DNA from: an uncultured Clostridia bacterium
GTDB lineage: Bacteria > Bacillota > Clostridia > TANB77 > CAG-508
Reading direction: 5' to 3'
Assembly: GCA_949077355.1 (NCBI GenBank)
Contig: CARUQW010000035.1
Span: forward strand, 1-15,867
Length of the DNA: 15,867 bases
The notes below the pieces were generated by a model. That model was not told the origin of the DNA and did not search any database. It saw only the letters and a program-made list of their open reading frames with translations. Positions 1 through 6,475 of the stretch are shown here, one piece after another; the first letter of the stretch is position 1, and each line of letters opens with the position of its first letter. The position numbers and the translations under genes are program-made.

Positions 1-52
1 TACTTTCAATCAAAACTTTTTATTTTGACTTATTTGTTGTATAGCTAATTTT

Positions 53-79
53 AAAACAGGGAGTTTAAGGAACATCCCT
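53..79. repeat. Degenerate REP-like palindrome
   Basis: The stretch begins AAAACAGGGAGTTTAAGGAA and ends CATCCCT. It matches the left arm of the palindromes at 2474-2506 and 2545-2575 (CAGGGA-TTTAAGGAAC), but about ten bases of the right arm are missing, so only the outer AGGGA/TCCCT and the central GGAAC survive. It is best read as a decayed copy of the same intergenic repeat. The flanking bases 1-139 otherwise show no gene that I can support. Confidence 0.5.
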
Positions 80-139
80 CTAATTCTTTGCTATTTAAAT
101 TCGGAACCAGTGGCAAATTAAGAAAATTCATAAAATTAC

Positions 140-168
140 TTGCTAAATTTAAAAATTCATTATATAAT
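140..168 (+). promoter_or_regulatory. Sigma-A promoter of the SRP RNA
   Basis: TTGCTA (140-145) and TATAAT (163-168) are separated by exactly 17 bases. The predicted start, about 7 bases after the -10 box, falls at 174-176, which is where the terminal helix of the SRP RNA begins. The agreement between promoter and RNA end supports both calls. Confidence 0.75.
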
Positions 169-173
169 ACAAA

Positions 174-307
174 TGGTCATGTGCTTAATCTTTGTATGGA
201 GAGAATCCAATAAAGACCTATGAATCTTGTCAGGTCCGGAAGGAAGCAGCAATAAGTAGAAATCTTTATGTGGAATCTTTCCATAGAGAGATTAAGTAAA
301 TGACCAT
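174..307 (+). ncRNA. ffs: Signal recognition particle RNA, small bacterial type
   Basis: This is the RNA scaffold of the signal recognition particle. It binds the Ffh GTPase and targets nascent membrane and secreted proteins. The diagnostic domain IV core is visible at 229-250: GTCAGG, a GGAA tetraloop at 238-241, and the asymmetric-loop partner AAGCAGC. The ends pair as TGGTCAT (174-180) with ATGACCA (300-306), and an internal helix pairs GCTTAATCT (183-191) with AGATTAAGT (about 289-297). At about 134 nt it is the short, Alu-less form seen in E. coli and some Clostridia, not the roughly 270-nt Bacillus scRNA. It lies directly upstream of dnaX, a common neighbour in Firmicutes. The run TTTT at 307-310 may be a weak 3' end, so read-through into dnaX is possible. 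Confidence 0.93.
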
Positions 308-331
308 TTTAAGTATAAAGGATGTGAAATT

Positions 332-1978
332 ATGGGGTACACAGCTCTTTATCGAAAATTTAGGCCATTAACTTTTTCAGAAATGGTTGGCCAAGAACAT
401 ATTACAAAAACATTAAAAAATCAGATTCTATCTGGTCGAGTTGGACATGCCTACTTATTAAATGGTGGAAGAGGAACAGGAAAGACATCAGCTGCTAAAA
501 TACTAGCAAGAGCCATTAACTGTTTAAATCCACAAGATGGAGAACCATGTAATGAATGCGAAATTTGCAAGGGAGCACTTTCCGGTTCATTAACAGATAT
601 TGTGGAAATGGATGCGGCATCTAATAATAGTGTGGAAGACATTAGAAGCATTCGTGAAGAAGTAAATTTTTTGCCAACAAAAGCAAAATATAGAGTCTAT
701 ATCATAGATGAGGTACATATGCTTTCAACAGGAGCTTTTAATGCTTTATTAAAAACATTAGAAGAACCACCTGAACATGTAAAATTTATATTAGCTACCA
801 CAGAACCACAAAAATTGCCAGCAACCATTTTATCAAGGTGTCAACGATTTGATTATAAAAGAATTTCAAATGAAGACATTATGAAAAGATTGGAAATTGT
901 ATGTAAAGAAAGTAATATAGAGGCTACCCAAGGAGCTTTAGCCATTATAGCCTCTTTAGCAGAAGGTGCCATGAGAGATGCATTATCTGTTTTGGAGAGA
1001 TGCATTCAAGATGGAGAAAACAAAATTGATGAAGATAAAATAAAAGATTTAGTTGGCATTCCAAAGGTCACTTTTGTAAATGGTATCATTCATGCGATTC
1101 TAGAATATGATGTAGATAGTGCATTAGAAAAAGTTGATAACCTTCTAAAAGAGGGAAAAGATATTAACCAATTTGTTTGGGAAATGATAAAATATGTAAA
1201 AGATATCTTAGTATACCAAGCAACAAAAAAATTAGAGTTGTATAACGAAGAAGAATTACAACAAATTAAGGAAATTGCTGAAAAAACAGATAAAAATAGA
1301 TTAGTAGATTTAGTTTATAAACTATCAGAATTAGAAAGTGAAATAAAATGGTCTACTCAAAAAACAATTATGTTCCAAGCAGGAATGATTAAACTATGCA
1401 ATCAGCAAGCAGAAGCAAATAAAGAGATAGAAGAAAGAGTAGAGAAAATCGAAAAATATCTGAAATCAGGAAAAGGAATGGTTGTAACATCAAACCAATC
1501 TAATTATGCAAACAACATAGCACAACCAAGTCAACGTGTTGCGACAAATCCTATACAATCAAAACCAAATGCAACAACAACTTCAACAGCAAGCTCATCA
1601 GCTAATAGAAATAGACCACAAGCAACAACCAAAAACTTTTCAAAAAATTCAGAAGAATACTGGCCACAAATTATTAATGACTTAAGACAAAATGGAAAAA
1701 TTGTTTTATATACAAATTTGATGGGAACAAAAGCAAAAGAAATAAATGATATGACCGTTGGAATTGAATTTCCCAATGGAATGACATCATTTGGAAAAGC
1801 TGTATTAGAAAAGCAGGAAAATATTAGAGAAATTTCAAACCTAGTTTCTATGGCATGTGGAAAAGAAATGCAAATAAAATATTTAAATGGTGTCACAGAA
1901 AGACATCAAATGACAAATGAAGAAACCTTACAAAACTTTGCGAATCAATCAGACATTCCATTCAATATCATAGAATGA
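332..1978 (+). CDS. dnaX: DNA polymerase III subunit gamma/tau
   Basis: Clamp-loader ATPase that opens the beta sliding clamp and organises the replicative polymerase. The 548 residues are close to the usual Firmicute length. The Walker A motif GGRGTGKTS is at residues 45-53. The zinc-binding cysteines are at 64, 73, 76 and 79, the Walker B/DEAH-like box IIDEVHML at about 124-131, and the SRC (sensor/arginine finger) motif at 168-170. A low-complexity N/S/T/Q-rich linker (about residues 385-440) precedes a conserved C-terminal tau-like domain. The ATG has an AAAGGATGTG ribosome site about 8 bases upstream. It heads the dnaX-ybaB-recR run. The seven-A run at 1225-1231 lies in frame as ACA AAA AAA TTA and does not look like the E. 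coli frameshift signal. The TGA stop overlaps the start of the structured repeat at 1978. Confidence 0.97.
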   Translation: MGYTALYRKFRPLTFSEMVGQEHITKTLKNQILSGRVGHAYLLNGGRGTGKTSAAKILARAINCLNPQDGEPCNECEICKGALSGSLTDIVEMDAASNNSVEDIRSIREEVNFLPTKAKYRVYIIDEVHMLSTGAFNALLKTLEEPPEHVKFILATTEPQKLPATILSRCQRFDYKRISNEDIMKRLEIVCKESNIEATQGALAIIASLAEGAMRDALSVLERCIQDGENKIDEDKIKDLVGIPKVTFVNGIIHAILEYDVDSALEKVDNLLKEGKDINQFVWEMIKYVKDILVYQATKKLELYNEEELQQIKEIAEKTDKNRLVDLVYKLSELESEIKWSTQKTIMFQAGMIKLCNQQAEANKEIEERVEKIEKYLKSGKGMVVTSNQSNYANNIAQPSQRVATNPIQSKPNATTTSTASSSANRNRPQATTKNFSKNSEEYWPQIINDLRQNGKIVLYTNLMGTKAKEINDMTVGIEFPNGMTSFGKAVLEKQENIREISNLVSMACGKEMQIKYLNGVTERHQMTNEETLQNFANQSDIPFNIIE

Positions 1979-2056
1979 TGATTTTGGGGATGCCCTTAGC
2001 TGTGCTAAGTGAGCTTACAGATAAGTAATACTTTTAGGTGCGGAGGAAAAAATCAT
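1978..2056 (+). repeat. Structured intergenic element, copy 1
   Basis: This copy aligns with 4964-5048 with four substitutions and one 6-base indel over about 79 aligned bases. It can fold into three stems. The outer stem pairs ATGATTTT (1978-1985) with AAAATCAT (2049-2056). A perfect hairpin pairs CTTAGC (1995-2000) with GCTAAG (2004-2009). A third, imperfect stem pairs CTTACAG (2014-2020) with TTTTAGG (2032-2038). It begins within the dnaX stop region and ends in GGAGG (2042-2046), 8 bases before an ATG. It is transcribed in the sense direction inside the dnaX-ybaB operon. No transposase and no target duplication are evident. I do not recognise a known RNA family. It may be a structured RNA or a miniature mobile element. 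Confidence 0.8.
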
Positions 2057-2087
2057 GATGAGCAGTTTTAGGGAGTTAAGTTATTGA
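2055..2087 (+). other. Possible 10-codon mini-ORF after element copy 1
   Basis: ATG at 2055 sits 8 bases after GGAGG (2042-2046) and opens a reading frame MMSSFRELSY before TGA. The ybaB ribosome site follows at 2110. The other copy of the element has an equivalent mini-ORF (5047-5076, MVLGYRAKY), with the same spacing and also ending in Tyr-stop. Translation is unproven. Such a short frame can arise by chance, but the identical SD-to-ATG geometry in both copies is notable. Confidence 0.25.
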
Positions 2088-2123
2088 TAAAAAAGAAGAA
2101 ATGAATAGGAAGGAGAATGTATT

Positions 2124-2468
2124 ATGGGTAAAAGAGGTGGATTCCCAGGAGGAATGGGAGGATTCGGAGGAATGAATATTAATAATTTGATGAAAGAAGC
2201 CAAAAAAATGCAAGCTGATATGGAGAAATCACAAGCAGAATTAGCGACTAAAGAATTTGATGCATCAGCAGGAGGCGGAGCCGTAATGGTAAAAGTTTCT
2301 GGAGAAAAAACAATCAAAGAAATTAAAATAAAACCAGAAGTGTTAGACCCAGAAGATGTAGAAATGTTAGAAGATTTAATCTTAACATGTGTAAATGAAG
2401 CTTTAAGAAAAGTAGACAGTGAACAAGCAGCACAATTGGGAAAATTTAATATACCAGGACTTATGTAA
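2124..2468 (+). CDS. YbaB/EbfC-family nucleoid-associated protein
   Basis: Small DNA-binding protein of the YbaB/EbfC family, usually a homodimer with tweezer-like arms that binds DNA without strong specificity. The 114 residues are close to the family length. A Gly/Met/Phe-rich N-terminus is followed by the helix NLMKEAKKMQADMEKSQAEL, the conserved strand core with GGGAVMVKVSGEKTIKEIKI and the typical acidic segment EVLDPEDVEMLEDLI, ending in a helix with NEAL. The ATG is preceded by AAGGAG (2110-2115). Its place between dnaX and recR is the widespread arrangement of this family, which fits a role in chromosome maintenance or repair. The exact function remains unsettled for the family. Confidence 0.95.
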   Translation: MGKRGGFPGGMGGFGGMNINNLMKEAKKMQADMEKSQAELATKEFDASAGGGAVMVKVSGEKTIKEIKIKPEVLDPEDVEMLEDLILTCVNEALRKVDSEQAAQLGKFNIPGLM

Positions 2469-2473
2469 GATGG

Positions 2474-2506
2474 CAGGGATTTTAGGGACGTTCCTTAAAG
2501 TCCCTG
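2474..2506. repeat. REP-like palindrome, left member of a pair
   Basis: The sequence starts CAGGGATTTTAGGGAC and ends GTTCCTTAAAGTCCCTG. It forms a 15-bp stem, with G-T pairs at two positions, around a CGT turn. It follows the ybaB stop directly. With its inverted neighbour at 2545-2575 it makes a two-unit array separated by an AT-rich spacer, the arrangement expected of REP/BIME-type elements. It could also slow or terminate transcription between ybaB and recR. Confidence 0.75.
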
Positions 2507-2544
2507 TTTAAATAAATTATATTATATTTTAGTGAAAAACAAAC

Positions 2545-2575
2545 AGGGATTTTAAGGAACGTTCCTAAAATCCCT
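2545..2575. repeat. REP-like palindrome, right member of the pair
   Basis: The arms AGGGATTTTAAGGAAC and GTTCCTAAAATCCCT are almost perfect complements around the central AACGTT. The flanking AAACAGGG (2541-2548) is the reverse complement of CCCTGTTT (2502-2509) in the left member, so the two elements face each other. The repeat ends exactly one base before the recR ribosome site (AAGGAAGG, 2576-2583), so its hairpin could affect recR translation. Confidence 0.75.
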
Positions 2576-2592
2576 AAGGAAGGAAAAGAGAG

Positions 2593-3195
2593 ATGTCATT
2601 ATATTCACCATCCATTGAAAAGTTAATTGAAAGTTTTGAAAGATTGCCAAGTATAGGACATAAAACAGCTGCTAGGCTTGCTTTTCATATTTTAAATAGT
2701 TCGGAGGAAGAAACTAATGAGTTTATAACTTCTATTGTAAATGCCAAGAAAAATTTAAAATATTGTAGTAAATGTTATAATATTTCAGATACAGACCCAT
2801 GTACCATATGTGCAAATCCTAAAAGGGATAATTCTATTATATGCGTGGTAGAAGATGTAAGAGATGTTATAGCAATGGAGAAAACGCATGAATTTAAAGG
2901 TGTATACCATGTTTTGCATGGTTCGATTTCTCCTATGAATGGCATTGGACCAGATGATATAAAAATAAGAGAGTTGTTAGCAAGAATTATGGAAGGACAA
3001 GTAAAAGAAGTAATATTAGCTACCAATCCTAGAGTAGAAGGAGAAGCAACTGCTATGTATTTATCTAAGTTGATAAAACCATTAGGAGGAATTACAGTAA
3101 CTAGAATAGCACATGGAATTCCAGTTGGTGGAGATTTAGAATATACAGATGAAATTACATTAACAAAAGCTCTAGAGGGAAGGCGAGAATTGTAA
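2593..3195 (+). CDS. recR: Recombination mediator protein RecR
   Basis: RecR works with RecO (and RecF) to load RecA onto SSB-coated single-stranded DNA at gaps. The 200 residues match the family length. A helix-hairpin-helix with LPSIGHKTAARLAF lies near residues 18-31. A C4 zinc finger has cysteines at 58, 61, 70 and 73. The Toprim domain begins at about residue 81 (IICVVEDVRDVIAME) and continues through the conserved NPRVEGEATAMYL segment. The ATG is preceded by a purine-rich site (AAGGAAGGAAAAGAGAG). It is the last gene of the dnaX-ybaB-recR set and is closed by a strong hairpin terminator just after its stop codon. Confidence 0.97.
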   Translation: MSLYSPSIEKLIESFERLPSIGHKTAARLAFHILNSSEEETNEFITSIVNAKKNLKYCSKCYNISDTDPCTICANPKRDNSIICVVEDVRDVIAMEKTHEFKGVYHVLHGSISPMNGIGPDDIKIRELLARIMEGQVKEVILATNPRVEGEATAMYLSKLIKPLGGITVTRIAHGIPVGGDLEYTDEITLTKALEGRREL

Positions 3196-3232
3196 AAGAA
3201 GCACAATCGAGAAAGGTGCTTCTTTGTTGTTT
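3195..3232. terminator. Bidirectional terminator between recR and the glycosyltransferase
   Basis: AAAGAAGCAC (3195-3204) pairs perfectly with GTGCTTCTTT (3216-3225) around an 11-base loop. T-rich sequence follows on the plus strand, and TTTT follows the hairpin on the minus strand. It lies between two convergent genes and can serve both. Confidence 0.85.
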
Positions 3233-3240
3233 CTTATAGG

Positions 3241-4365
3241 TTATTTAAGTAAAATATCACAAATATTTTTAGTTGAATTAGGATGACCAATTAAAACAGT
3301 ATTAGTTTTCATAGTATTTAACTTCTCAGGATTAGAAAATAAACTCTGAAGAATAGCAATAACATCGTCATTTTTTCGAATCCAAATACCAACTCCTTTA
3401 TTTTCTAAAAATTCAGCGTTTTCTTCTTCTTGTCCAGGAATTGGATTAATAATGAGCATTGGTAGGCCAGAAGCTAAACTTTCTGTTGTTGTCATGCCAC
3501 CTGGTTTGGTCACAACTAAATCACAAATGCTCATTAATTCAGGTACTTGATTGGTGAAACTAAGAACTTTTACACGATTGGTGGCTTTGTTTTTCTTAAC
3601 AATTTCTTCAAATTTAATTTTCATTTTTTCATTTTTTCCACTAATGGCAATGATTTGCATATTTGTGGAAGATTGAATTAGATGTTCGAAGATTTCAAAG
3701 GTTCTTGATTTTCCCAAGCCAAATTCTCCACCACCAAAAAATAGTATATTTTTTTTATTATCCTCTAGATGATACTGAGATAAAATTTCTTTTCTATCAT
3801 ATTTTTGTAAAAATCGTTTGGATAATGGAATTCCTGTTACAAAAATTTTATCCTCACGAATCTTTTTAGAAATCAAGTAATCTTTCATTTTATCATTTGC
3901 AACAAAAAAATAATCTGTATAATCACTTCCTACAAGCCATTGGTCATGTGGTGCAAAATCCGTCATAATGGTTGCAATTTTTGCTGTGATTTTCCCTTTT
4001 CTTTTTAAATAACTGCACATTTGACTACTAAACGGGTGAGTAGAAATAATTAAATCAGGTTTTTTTTCACGTAACAATTTTAGCAACTTAATAGCCATAA
4101 TTTTGTTGGATCTAGTAGAAAGGTGAGCCAAAGGACCTTTTTGCGAATCATTATAAATTCTTCCCCAAACCCAAGGTGCTTTTTTGGCAGCTTCGCGATA
4201 AGCAGCAGTTGAAACTTTTTCTACCGTTTTATTTACATATTTCATACAATCAATTAATTCAATTGTATTATTTTCATAATTATTTGAGATGCATTCATAA
4301 ATCGATTTAGCGGCATTTAAATGGCCTCCTCCATAAGAAGCATAAAAAATTAAAATATTTTTCAT
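3241..4365 (-). CDS. MGDG synthase/UgtP-type diacylglycerol glycosyltransferase
   Basis: Membrane-associated GT28-type glycosyltransferase that probably moves a hexose from a UDP-sugar to diacylglycerol, giving glycolipids for the membrane or a lipoteichoic-acid anchor. The family hallmarks are an N-terminal Rossmann segment with the GGGH motif (residues 12-15, followed by LNAAK) and the C-terminal nucleotide-sugar site KPGGMTTTESLASGLP (about residues 287-302), followed by PIPGQEEENAEFL. The 374 residues match bacterial UgtP/MGDG synthases. The usual start MKNILIFYASYGGGH is kept. AAGGAG (4383 to 4378) lies 12 bases before the ATG, which is somewhat distant. It is monocistronic, convergent with recR and divergent from sleB. 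Sugar identity and number of sugars added cannot be read from the sequence. Confidence 0.87.
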   Translation of the reverse strand: MKNILIFYASYGGGHLNAAKSIYECISNNYENNTIELIDCMKYVNKTVEKVSTAAYREAAKKAPWVWGRIYNDSQKGPLAHLSTRSNKIMAIKLLKLLREKKPDLIISTHPFSSQMCSYLKRKGKITAKIATIMTDFAPHDQWLVGSDYTDYFFVANDKMKDYLISKKIREDKIFVTGIPLSKRFLQKYDRKEILSQYHLEDNKKNILFFGGGEFGLGKSRTFEIFEHLIQSSTNMQIIAISGKNEKMKIKFEEIVKKNKATNRVKVLSFTNQVPELMSICDLVVTKPGGMTTTESLASGLPMLIINPIPGQEEENAEFLENKGVGIWIRKNDDVIAILQSLFSNPEKLNTMKTNTVLIGHPNSTKNICDILLK

Positions 4366-4395
4366 ATCCTAAAGAATCTCCTTTAATTTTTTCTC

Positions 4396-4424
4396 ATTTT
4401 ATCATAAAAAAAATAAAATTTCAA
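4396..4424 (-). promoter_or_regulatory. Sigma-A promoter of the glycosyltransferase gene
   Basis: Reading the minus strand, TTGAAA (4424 to 4419) and TAAAAT (4401 to 4396) are 17 bases apart, with a TG one base before the -10 box (extended -10). The predicted start near 4389 leaves a leader of about 24 bases containing the ribosome site. Confidence 0.6.
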
Positions 4425-4430
4425 AAAATG

Positions 4431-4459
4431 GAATATTTTTTTTATAAAAATACAAAATA
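4431..4459 (+). promoter_or_regulatory. Candidate sigma-G promoter of sleB-ypeB
   Basis: GAATA (4431-4435) and CAAAATA (4453-4459) are separated by 17 bases. They resemble the forespore sigma-G boxes (G-x-A-T-A and C-A-T-x-x-T-A) in five of five and five of seven positions. sleB-ypeB is sigma-G-controlled in Bacillus, so the assignment fits known biology. The region is so AT-rich that a chance match is possible. Confidence 0.45.
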
Positions 4460-4490
4460 ATAGAAAGAATAAAAAGGAAAAGGTGATTTT

Positions 4491-4967
4491 TTGAAAAACA
4501 TAATAAAATTAATTGGAATGATTTTTATACTGATAATATTTATCTTATCTATTTTGTTTATAAAAAATGATATAAACGAAGAAAATGTAAGTTATGCTGC
4601 CTCATCAGGAACATCAGATATACAACTAATGGCAAGAGCGATTAATGGAGAAGCAAGAGGTGAACCTTATGAGGGACAAGTAGCTGTTGGAGCAGTTATT
4701 TTAAACCGCGTAAAAAGTTCTCAATTTCCCAATAGTATAGCAGGTGTAATTTATCAATCAGGAGCTTTTACAGCGGTGGCAGATGGACAAATTAATGCCC
4801 CAATTAGTGAAGGGTCAACTGTATACAAAGCAGCACAAGACGCTAAAAATGGTTGGGATCCAACAGGAGGATGTATTTATTACTTTAACCCATCAACAGC
4901 AACTAACAAATGGATTTGGTCTCGCCCATTAGTAAAAACAATTGGTAAACATCGTTTTTGCAAATGA
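4491..4967 (+). CDS. sleB: Spore cortex-lytic enzyme SleB (catalytic domain only)
   Basis: Lytic transglycosylase that degrades cortex peptidoglycan (muramic-delta-lactam-containing) during germination. An N-terminal hydrophobic segment (about residues 8-24) acts as signal or anchor. It is followed by a Hydrolase_2 domain (about 48-157) with ARAINGEARGEPYEGQVAVG, in which Glu54 aligns with the catalytic glutamate, then GWDPTGGCIYYFNP and the canonical ending IGKHRFCK. At 158 residues it lacks the N-terminal peptidoglycan-binding repeat domain of Bacillus SleB (about 300 residues). The start is TTG, chosen because AAAGGTG (about 4479-4485) lies 5 bases upstream and the hydrophobic segment follows directly. 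ypeB lies downstream in the same direction. YkvT/CwlJ-type relatives share the domain, but the ypeB partner argues for SleB. Confidence 0.9.
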   Translation: MKNIIKLIGMIFILIIFILSILFIKNDINEENVSYAASSGTSDIQLMARAINGEARGEPYEGQVAVGAVILNRVKSSQFPNSIAGVIYQSGAFTAVADGQINAPISEGSTVYKAAQDAKNGWDPTGGCIYYFNPSTATNKWIWSRPLVKTIGKHRFCK

Positions 4968-5048
4968 TTTTGGGGATGACCTTAGCTGTGCGAACGTTAA
5001 GTGAGCTTACAGATAAGTAATGCCTGTAGGTGCGGAGGAAAAAATCAT
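4964..5048 (+). repeat. Structured intergenic element, copy 2
   Basis: Second copy of the element at 1978-2056. The outer stem pairs ATGATTTT (4964-4971) with AAAATCAT (5041-5048). CTTAGC (4981-4986) pairs with GTTAAG (4996-5001) around a loop longer than in copy 1, with the 6-base insertion lying between the two arms. CTTACAG (5006-5012) pairs with CTGTAGG (5024-5030) over 7 bp with one G-T. The sleB stop TGA (4965-4967) is part of the outer stem. GGAGG (5034-5038) lies 8 bases before an ATG whose first two bases lie in the same stem. The block GAGCTTACAGATAAGTAAT is identical in both copies. It sits within the sleB-ypeB operon, in the sense orientation. Confidence 0.8.
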
Positions 5049-5076
5049 GGTGTTAGGATATCGAGCTAAATATTAG
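5047..5076 (+). other. Possible 9-codon mini-ORF after element copy 2
   Basis: ATG at 5047 is 8 bases downstream of GGAGG (5034-5038) and opens the frame MVLGYRAKY before TAG. The ypeB ribosome site begins 10 bases later (5087). It mirrors the mini-ORF at 2055-2087 in position, length and Tyr-stop ending, although the peptides share little else. There is no evidence of translation beyond this geometry. Confidence 0.25.
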
Positions 5077-5101
5077 CAGGATTAAAAAGGAGAGAATTGT
5101 T

Positions 5102-6475
5102 ATGAATAAATTACAAGATTGGAAAGAAAGATTAAAAAAAGGCCACATGTTAAGTGTTATTTGTGTATTATTAATTGTAGTGGCAGCTTTGGGAATTATA
5201 TTGTATCAAAAACAGAGGGAATATAGACAAGCTTCTGAAAATAGCTATAATATGGCTTTTTATGAATTAGTTGATTATGTACAAAATGTGGAAGCTTATT
5301 TAGCGAAATCTTTAATTTCATCCACTTCAGAGCATGGGGCAGAAACTTTGACTCATTTATGGAGAGAAGCAAACTTAGCGCAGAGTTATTTAGCACAACT
5401 ACCAATTGAAAGTCAAGAATTGGAGAACACAGAGAAATTTTTAAACCAGGTAAGTGACTATAGTTATTCTTTATCTAGAAAAAATATTTATAATGAAGAT
5501 TTAACAGAAGAAGATTTAAGGAATTTGAAGGAGTTGCATTCTTATAGTGTAGAATTAGAGAATACTTTAAATCAGTTGTCAGACGATTTAAATACAGGCA
5601 GATTTTCTTGGGGAGAATTAACCAAAAAAGGAACGATTGCTTTTGCACAACAAGTAGATAATATATCAAAAGAAAGTTTTAGCAATTTAGAGGAAAATTT
5701 TCATGAATATTCTGGGTTAATTTATGATGGGGCTTTTTCAGAGCATTTAACGAATCATGAGAAAAAAGGATTAACAGGAGATGATATTGAGGAAGAAAAA
5801 GCAAAACAAATAGCAGAAGACTTTATAGGGAAAGACAAAATTAAAGAAATTTCTAATTTAGGATTTTCAGAAAATGCGACGATTCCAGTTTATGATTTTT
5901 CTATTACAAATCATAATAATGAGACGATCAATCTATCCATTGCTAAAAAAGGTGGGCATATTGTTTATATGAATAGTAATAGAACGGTAAATTCAGAAAT
6001 TATTTCGCAGGAAGAAGCGGATAGCAAAGGAAAAGAATATTTAGAATCAAAAGGTTTCAAAAATATGAAGGAAACTTATTATTTAAAACAAGAAGGAATT
6101 GTTACCATTAACTATGCAGCGACACAAGATGAAGTGGTTATGTATCCAGATTTAATTAAAGTAAAGGTGGCTTTAGATAATGGTGAAGTTTTAGGAATTG
6201 AAACAACAGGATATTTAAACAATCATACACAAAGAGATATAGCACATATTAAAATTACAAAGGAAGAAGCAAAAAAATCATTAAATAGAAATTTGGAAAT
6301 TGAAAGTGAAGAATTAGCTGTTATTCCAACAGAATGGCAAAGTGAAATTTTATGTTATGAATTTAAAGGAAAAGTAGAAGATAGAGAATTTTTAGTATAT
6401 ATTAATACTGAAAATGGTAGGGAAGAAGATATTTTAATGATTACTAATACACCAAATGGTACTTTGACAATGTAA
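5102..6475 (+). CDS. ypeB: Germination protein YpeB
   Basis: Partner protein needed to place and stabilise SleB in the dormant spore. The 457 residues match the family. One N-terminal transmembrane segment (about residues 17-36) is followed by a long helical region and a C-terminal half with PepSY-type repeats: EEKAKQIAEDFIG at about 225-240, then SQEEADSKGKEYLESKGF and KITKEEAKKSLNRNL. This agrees with the known YpeB architecture. The ATG is preceded by AAGGAGAG (5087-5094). It follows sleB in the same direction, with a 134-base gap taken up by the structured element and a mini-ORF, whereas sleB and ypeB are usually closer. Its last codons contain the -35 box of the promoter for the next gene. 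Confidence 0.93.
   Translation: MNKLQDWKERLKKGHMLSVICVLLIVVAALGIILYQKQREYRQASENSYNMAFYELVDYVQNVEAYLAKSLISSTSEHGAETLTHLWREANLAQSYLAQLPIESQELENTEKFLNQVSDYSYSLSRKNIYNEDLTEEDLRNLKELHSYSVELENTLNQLSDDLNTGRFSWGELTKKGTIAFAQQVDNISKESFSNLEENFHEYSGLIYDGAFSEHLTNHEKKGLTGDDIEEEKAKQIAEDFIGKDKIKEISNLGFSENATIPVYDFSITNHNNETINLSIAKKGGHIVYMNSNRTVNSEIISQEEADSKGKEYLESKGFKNMKETYYLKQEGIVTINYAATQDEVVMYPDLIKVKVALDNGEVLGIETTGYLNNHTQRDIAHIKITKEEAKKSLNRNLEIESEELAVIPTEWQSEILCYEFKGKVEDREFLVYINTENGREEDILMITNTPNGTLTM

Noticed and set aside
1..48. Open plus-strand frame from the window edge to TAA at 46-48
   Set aside because: Only 15 codons are visible and show no recognisable motif, so an upstream gene end cannot be supported.
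1225..1231. A7 run in dnaX as a programmed frameshift site
   Set aside because: The codon phase is ACA AAA AAA TTA rather than A AAA AAG, and no following hairpin is evident. A separate gamma product is not supported here.
1531..1896. 121-codon minus-strand frame inside dnaX
   Set aside because: It is opposite a conserved gene, and its composition is what the complement of Lys/Asn/Thr-rich codons yields.
2775..3206. 143-codon minus-strand frame over recR
   Set aside because: recR motifs (zinc finger, Toprim) fully explain the plus strand. The antisense frame runs through the terminator hairpin.
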